DNA from: Colius striatus
Taxonomy: Eukaryota > Chordata > Aves > Coliiformes > Coliidae
Length of the DNA: 64,000 bases
Assembly: GCF_028858725.1 (NCBI RefSeq)
Contig: NC_084790.1
Coordinates: forward strand, 1,990,001 to 2,054,000
Direction: 5' to 3'
In this document: piece after piece, positions 58,201 through 64,000 of the stretch
Layout: every line of letters starts with the position of its first letter
Numbering within the stretch: the first letter of the stretch is position 1
Notes under the pieces: model-generated
Database searches by the model: none
What the model was told of the DNA's origin: nothing
The model's input: only the letters and a program-made list of their open reading frames with translations
Position numbers and translations under genes: made by a program

Positions 58201-61200
58201 CCAGACCTGCTGGCAACCAGTGGTGACTATCTACGAGTGTGGAGAGTGAGTAAATCCTCTGCAGAAAAAAAAATATGAATGGAAAAAGATTATATTGTGT
58301 TGCATATTGATTTCATTTTCACTTGAGACCTGAGGTTTTTGACGTGAGTTATTTTCCTTTCAGGGTGGCTTGCTGCACCGTGGAGGTTTAGATATAAAAT
58401 CAAGTTAGAGCATTTGTTAACTTGTTTTCTTGACTGCAATAACATAGATAAACATGAAAACTAAAGGAGAAGCAGAATTATCATGGCAGTTGCTGTTTTA
58501 ATCACCTTATTGAAGATAGAGACAGTGATTGTGTTTTCCAGAGCTTTAGGATGTAACGCTGAGAGGAATGAAACCCCAGAATTAACACCTTGTTTTGCAA
58601 GTGGAACAAGTCATGTGGTGTTGCTATTTAAATCAGATGTTTCACTTTTAATAAAGGTGGGTGAAACAGAGACTCGACTGGAGTGTTTGCTGAACAACAA
58701 CAAGAACTCTGATTTCTGTGCTCCCCTAACATCATTTGACTGGAATGAAGTGGATCCTTACCTTCTAGGTGAGACTGACACAAAGCCTCATTTTTTTTTT
58801 CCTGTGGAAAAGGCATGGTTTTGAATTTAATCTACTGAAGTTCAGACTGTGACAGACTGCTTTGGCATTGCTTGTCCACTGGTTAATCTGTGGATGGATT
58901 TCTACATCATTGAAGCAGATGTTGTCTATAAGTTGAAAATGAAATAAAATTAAGCAGCTCTTGGAGACTTATTTGCATTGAAATGTGCCCTGTCCAGTAC
59001 AGAATGGATCACTAAAGTTGTACTAGGGATGTTTCTGGGGTGGACACAAAACCAGGTCCCAAGCTTTGTTTTCTGTGAAGCCATTCGAGCCAGAACTATT
59101 GATTCAGATGGAGGGAGGGGGCTGAATGCTTAAGGTTTAATTATAGCCAATGGGACAAATTGTGAAGCCATGATGACTGAGCCAGCAGAGGCTTCTTTCC
59201 CAGAGGAGTTACAGCCATTTATGTCAAGGGGATTTGCCCAGATTAACAGTGGTAATATGTCTTAGTAATTATTCACTACATTATTTTTTTGAGTGTGTTG
59301 CAAATCTCATCTCCTAAAAGCTTTACAGCCAGCCTCACCTTCAGTCCACAGCAACAATTAATGCACTGTAGCAGCACTAGGATTGAAGTTTGGCTTTGAC
59401 GTGCACATGAGGCTTACAGGATAGCAAAGTTCATCTTGGAGTTGGCATCAGGCTTCTGAATAGATTGAAGTAGATGTGAGCTATTTACACTTTATTCCTG
59501 TGTGGAAGATTCTTTGTGCAGCTAAAAAGGTTTGGATCATTGAAATGCATGGTACACTGTTAGCTCTTTGACATTCTTGATTTTAATTGTGTGCTGTTCT
59601 TGTAGCTATTTTGATCTGTAGATTGTGGGAGATATTACATTAATCCAGTAAGTGATTAAGTAATTTGTGATGGCATAACATCCCATGAATGGCAGAGCCC
59701 AGAGGGGGGTGATCAATGGCACAGAATTGAGCTGGAGGCCAGTGGCTACTGGGGTTCCACAGGGATGGGATCTGGGACCAGTCTTGTCCAACATCTTCAT
59801 CAACCACCTCGGTGAGGGCACAGAGGGACCCTCAGCAAGTGCCCTGCTGGCACCAAACTGGGAGCACTGGCTGATTGCCCAGAGGCTGTGCTGCCAGTCA
59901 GACAGATCTCAACCAGCTGCAGAGCTGGGCACAGAGGAACCTGCTGAGGTTCACCAAGGGCAAGGGCAAAGTCCTACAGTTGGGAGGAACAAGCCCCTGC
60001 AGCAGCACAGGCTGGGGGTGACCTGCTGGAGAGCAGCTCCAGGAGACAGACCTGGCACTGCTGGAGGAGAATCAACTGCCCATGAGCAGCAACGTGGCCT
60101 CATGGGCAAGAAGCCAATGGCAGCCTGGGGGCATCCAGCAGAGTGTGGATCCAGCAGCAGGGCCAGGGAGCTTCTGCTCCCCTTTGCTCTGCTCTGCCAC
60201 ATGTGCTGAGGCCTCATCTGGAGTCCTGGGGCCAGTTGTGGGCTCCCCAGCTGCAGAGGGACAGGGAAGTGCTGCAGAGAGGCCAGCACAGGGCCAGCAA
60301 GATGCTCAGGGCACTGGAGCATGTTCCTGCTGAGGAAAGGCTGTGGGCCCTGGGGCTGCTCAGGCTGGACAAGAGGAGACTGAGGGGGGAGCTCATTCCT
60401 AGTGACCAAGATCTCACTGGTGGGTGTCGAGAGGTTGGGGCAGCACTTTTTTTCTGTTGTATCCAGTGACAGGAGAAGGGATGATGGGGTGAAGCTGCAA
60501 CTCAAACAGCTCCATTGAAACACAAGGCCAAACTGTTTGAGTGTTGGGGTGAGGGAGCCCTGGCCCAGGCTGCCCAGGGAGGGTGTGGAGGCTCCTTCCT
60601 TGGAGCTCTTCAAACCCTCCTGGACATGTTCCTGTACTCCCTGATCTAGGTGGGAGCTGCTTGTGCAGGGGGGTTGGACTGGATGAGCTCTAAAGGTCCC
60701 TTCCAACCCCCACCATTCTGTGATTCTCTGCTAATTTTTCTGACAGAAGTGGTTTTGTTTCAGGTACCTCAAGTATTGACACAACCTGCACTATTTGGGG
60801 TCTGGAGACAGGACAGGTTCTGGGAAGAGTAAATCTTGTCTCTGGCCATGTGAAGACTCAGCTTATTGCTCATGACAAAGAGGTGATTGCTTTTTTTGAT
60901 TGTTTCCATTCCATATCTTTTAAGTGGAAGAAAAGGAACAAAACTTTTCTGTTTCAATCTCTCTTCTTTTCTTGATTAAGTACAGTTAATTTCTCTAAGA
61001 TTAAGGTATAAGGTTTTGAGTACCAAACTGAAACTATACTGTTGGTTATGAAAACTGCTCTTTTGACTCCTCATAGAATCTGAATTTGAGAATGTCTTTG
61101 TTTTCTGAAATATTTTTAAGCGTAATCTAGTAAAAATAAGGGAAAACGTCAAACTGGAATTCAACTTTGTGTCAAAGGCAATAACCAACTTGTATAATTC

Positions 61201-63333
61201 TTTCTTTTAAACTTCATGTTACTTTTCAGCAATTAATACTAAAAATCTAAGTCTGAGAAATGGAAATGTTTAGTTTCAGTAATGATCCTATAATGCCCTA
61301 ACCCTGGAGGGTTGTTTTCCTCCTCTTTTTGGCAAGTGAAGCAACTGAAAATTTGCTGGGCACATCATGAACTGTCACAACGAGATTTGCCACCCATACA
61401 CAAAATCCATTTGACTTCAAATTAGGAGGGAGTGTGATGTCTAAAACCAAGGTTGTGGTTTTTTCCTCTCTCTCCTCTTGCTGAGCAGGTTTATGACATA
61501 GCATTTAGCCGTGCAGGTGGTGGGAGAGATATGTTTGCTTCAGTCGGTGCAGATGGCTCAGTGAGGATGTTTGATCTGCGTCATCTGGAACACAGCACCA
61601 TCATTTATGAGGATCCACAGCACCATCCGCTGCTGCGTCTCTGCTGGAATAAGCAGGATCCCAACTATCTTGCTACAATGGCCATGGATGGGATGGAGGT
61701 AAAGCAGTAGCTCAAGGCCAGTGGCATCCTGGGCTGTGATTAAAAGGGCTGTGGGGAGGAGGTGCAGAGAGGTTCTGCTCGCTCTCTGCTCTGCCCTCCT
61801 GAGCCTGCAGCTGGAAGATTGTGGCCAGTGCTGGGCCTCTCAGTTGCAGAAGGACAGGGAGCTGCTGGAGAGAGTTGAGTGCAGGGCCACAGAGATGCTG
61901 AAGGGAGTGGAGCATCTGCCTTGTGCTGAAAGACTGAGGGAGCTGGGGCTCTGCAGCTGGGAGAAGAGGAGCTTGAGGGCTGAGCTCATTCATGTTCCAA
62001 ATGCATCAATGGTGGGTGTGAGGAGGCTGGAGCCAGGCTGTGCTCAGGGATGGCCAATGACAGCACAAGGGGCAACGGGGACAAGCTGCAACAGAAGAGG
62101 TTCCAAAGCAACACAAGGCAGAATTTGTTCCCTGTTGAGCTGAGGGAGCACTGGCAGGGGCTGCCCAGATGGGCTGTGGAGGCTCCTTGTCTGGAGCCAT
62201 CCCAACCCCAGCTGGATGAGTTGCTGTGTGCCCTGCTCTAGGTGGTGCTGCTCAGGCAGGGGGGTTGCACTGGGTGAGCTTCCCAGGTCCCTTCCAGCCC
62301 TTGAGATTCTGTGATTTTTGGGAGGTGGATTGGTACTCATCAGCCCTCAATTACGGGGCCAGCATCACCACCTGAAGTGGAATACGATTAAGATCCAATT
62401 CTTAGTGTATTCATTTCAGTAGGAGTTACTTCTTGAACTTTGACATTGTAAACTAGAAGATGTCTGTGGCTCATGTATGTTTCAACTGGTTTTTAAGGAG
62501 TATCTGGGAGCCAGTTAGGCCAGAGTTCTCACATGCAATCTCAGCTTGCCGGTGTGTTAGTCGCCTTGGTCTTCTTTGGTTTGCTGCACAAGGTGACATG
62601 TCTCAGATTGTCACCTGTGCCACTTCAGAGAAGCGTAATTTGTTTGTGCTTGTTGCAGAATCAACAGGTCCTCCCTGGGAGGCCTGACTGCTTTTGGGAC
62701 ACACTAACCAGCTAAGAGCTATTCTTTGAGAACAGTAAATGGCTCAAACTACTTGGTTATTTTTCGGAAGAAACAAAAAATATGAGTTATTAATTAAGTT
62801 GGTTTTGTTTCTGAAGGTTGTGATTCTAGATGTCAGAGTTCCCTGCACTCCGGTTGCCAGGTTAAACAACCACAGAGCATGTGTGAATGGAATTGCTTGG
62901 GCACCTCATTCTTCCTGCCACATTTGTACAGCAGGTAAGTGTGATCCATCTCTATCCAGCTGATGAATCTGAGAGTCTTTCATTCCATTTGCAAAATCCA
63001 GCTCTCCATAGGTTTATGCAGTTCTCTGCCTGCCTTTTTGCTAAATAATACCTGCAGTTTAGAAGCATATCCCACATCACTTCTCAGACTAAATGCCAGT
63101 TAGTAGTCATGTGTGGGGATCTCATTATCCCCTTGATTTATTTTCCTCTTCCACTTGCAGCGGATGACCATCAGGCTCTCATCTGGGATATCCAGCAAAT
63201 GCCTCGTGCCATTGAGGACCCTATCTTGGCCTATACAGCAGAAGGAGAAATCAACAATGTACAGTGGGCATCAACTCAGCCAGACTGGATAGCTATCTGC
63301 TACAACAACTGCCTGGAGATTCTGAGAGTGTAA
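51964..63333 (+). CDS. DCAF7: DCAF7 (WDR68/HAN11), DDB1- and CUL4-associated factor 7, complete
   Basis: Exons 51964-52101, 58087-58245, 58657-58768, 60764-60882, 61489-61698, 62817-62934 and 63161-63333 join to 342 residues plus TAA, the known vertebrate length. The translation appears identical to human DCAF7 as I recall it, consistent with extreme conservation. It is a WD40 beta-propeller protein: [30 protein letters not shown] and ALIWDIQQ are visible WD-type strands. It scaffolds DYRK1A/HIPK2 kinases and serves as a CRL4 substrate receptor in nucleus and cytoplasm (family knowledge). The start is fixed by [20 protein letters not shown]. Introns 1, 3 and 5 carry CR1 insertions. Confidence 0.98.
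55400..55458 (+). mobile_element. CR1 3' tail, very short (DCAF7 intron 1)
   Basis: GGGGGTTGGACTAGATGATC then TTTCAAGGTCCCTTCC and CCTTAAGATTCTGTGA. Confidence 0.88.
56534..57476 (+). mobile_element. CR1 LINE fragment, about 0.94 kb (DCAF7 intron 1)
   Basis: Begins CAACATCTTCATCAATGACC, which encodes the end of the RT block NIFINDL, and runs through GTCAGACAGATCTCAACCAG, GGAGTCCTGGGGCCAGTTGT and tail CACCATTCTGTGATTCTATG. Closely related to 59683-60729. Confidence 0.94.
58087..58245 (+). CDS. DCAF7: DCAF7 exon 2
   Basis: Residues 47-99, [20 protein letters not shown] to [12 protein letters not shown]. It follows a 6-kb first intron; acceptor TTCTTACAG, donor gtgagt. Confidence 0.98.
58657..58768 (+). 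CDS. DCAF7: DCAF7 exon 3
   Basis: Residues 100-137, [20 protein letters not shown] to [13 protein letters not shown]. The acceptor TTTTAATAAAG has a weak pyrimidine tract. Confidence 0.97.
59683..60729 (+). mobile_element. CR1 LINE fragment with reverse-transcriptase remnant (DCAF7 intron 3)
   Basis: The longest CR1 here. The 5' part reads [20 protein letters not shown] in one frame, a decayed form of the RT motif GVPQGSVLGPxLFNIFIND. The rest is CR1 ORF2 end and 3' UTR, ending CACCATTCTGTGATTCTCTG. It has no intact protein. Confidence 0.94.
60764..60882 (+). CDS. DCAF7: DCAF7 exon 4
   Basis: Residues 137-176, [20 protein letters not shown] to LIAHDKE. It lies 34 bp after the end of a 1-kb CR1 copy; donor gtgatt is weak. 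Confidence 0.97.
61489..61698 (+). CDS. DCAF7: DCAF7 exon 5
   Basis: Residues 177-246, [20 protein letters not shown] to [13 protein letters not shown]1 copy begins about 15 bp after the donor gtaaag. Confidence 0.98.
61714..62322 (+). mobile_element. CR1 LINE fragment, young subfamily (DCAF7 intron 5)
   Basis: GTGCAGAGAGGTTCTGCTCG, GGACAGGGAGCTGCTGGAGA, GCCACAGAGATGCTGAAGGG and tail CCCTTGAGATTCTGTGATTT. It starts about 15 bp after the exon 5 donor. Confidence 0.94.
62817..62934 (+). CDS. DCAF7: DCAF7 exon 6
   Basis: Residues 247-286, [20 protein letters not shown] to SSCHICTA. Acceptor TTTCTGAAG, strong donor gtaagt. Confidence 0.97.
63161..63333 (+). CDS. DCAF7: DCAF7 exon 7 (last)
   Basis: Residues 286-342, [20 protein letters not shown] to [11 protein letters not shown], then TAA at 63331-63333. 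Confidence 0.98.
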
Positions 63334-64000
63334 CATGACTGCTTCATGCCACACTGAGGCAGGGCTGTATCATTTCCCCTCCTCTCTAAAGTTAAAAACA
63401 ACACAAGTCAAGTGGCCAGTATCTTCTTGTTGCTTTGCATCTACTGTTACAAGAAACTGTTACAAGAATCAATGGCAGGTGTCTCCTGTCTCTCCAAGAC
63501 TCTTAAAATGCAGAGACATGCTGAGCCTCTTGGACCTTCTGGGTTCTGGTTTTCTTTTTTTATTATGATGGGGTTTTGTTTTTTCCTTCAGTTAAAAGTT
63601 CTGTATATTTGTTTGTTGATTGTATTAATAAGCTTTGCAGGCTTTTAAGTTGCTGCATATGTCCATGTGTTTTGTCAGCCCGCTGAGGCAGCACATCAAC
63701 AAGTTTTAACAGATAAAGGTGCGAAACAAGGTGGGGGAGAAAAAGACATTGATATTTACCAACCACCTTGGCAGGAATCTTTTATCATTCCTGTTGTTGC
63801 TGCCTCTCAACTGTTTAAACATTTGTATGGTTTTTATATATTGGGCTAACTTTCTATTGAGTAAGGTTTTCTTTTTCTCCCTGATTCTTACTTTTGATAT
63901 ATGATCTACTTCCATATGCCCAAAGCAGGATCTATTCCTTGTTCCAAGTCACAGTAACGCTGCAGGCTCCCTGGCAGTAAAGGCCTGCCACAATTAACTG
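63334..64000 (+). other. DCAF7: DCAF7 3' UTR, continues beyond window
   Basis: No AATAAA seen before the window ends. AT-rich compared with upstream sequence, as usual for this gene's long 3' UTR. Confidence 0.8.

Overview
The window is vertebrate nuclear DNA, almost certainly from a bird. It has three intron-rich genes with GT-AG splicing, CpG-rich first exons, and about twenty CR1 (chicken-repeat-1 type) LINE fragments with the typical avian CR1 3' tail. Several CR1 copies are nearly identical over about 430 bp, which points to a lineage with recent CR1 activity. Woodpecker/toucan- or hornbill/hoopoe-like birds would fit, but that is inference. No bacterial, viral, tRNA, rRNA or CRISPR feature was seen.

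Three genes lie head-to-tail on the + strand in the order ACE - KCNH6 - DCAF7, the order I recall for human 17q23. (1) 206-5298: the last 11 coding exons of ACE, covering the C-terminal zinc-peptidase domain, stalk, membrane anchor and short tail, with a poly(A) signal at 5719. (2) 13504-49099: complete KCNH6 (ERG2/Kv11.2 potassium channel), 16 coding exons and 1209 residues, with a CpG-island first exon and a poly(A) signal at 50100. Two exons enlarge the PAS-to-S1 linker beyond the human protein as I remember it. Intron 6 holds candidate alternative first exons, placed as the ERG1b exon is in KCNH2. (3) 51964-63333: complete DCAF7 (WD-repeat CRL4 adaptor), 7 exons and 342 residues, behind a CpG-rich promoter with four CCAAT boxes. 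Its 3' UTR runs off the window.

The ACE-KCNH6 gap (about 5.73-13.5 kb) has no recognisable gene. It holds CR1 fragments, a 60-bp minisatellite and a long C-rich, strand-asymmetric tract. Three large minisatellites sit inside KCNH6: 24046-24870 and 25567-26625 flank exon 3, and 44341-45420 (54 units of 20 bp without an indel) ends 38 bp before exon 12. These repeats explain nearly all the long spurious reading frames. CR1 insertions repeatedly come within tens of bases of splice sites.

The three genes do not form one pathway. ACE is an ectoenzyme of peptide-hormone processing, KCNH6 a voltage-gated K+ channel, and DCAF7 an intracellular scaffold. Their adjacency is conserved synteny rather than an operon-like unit.
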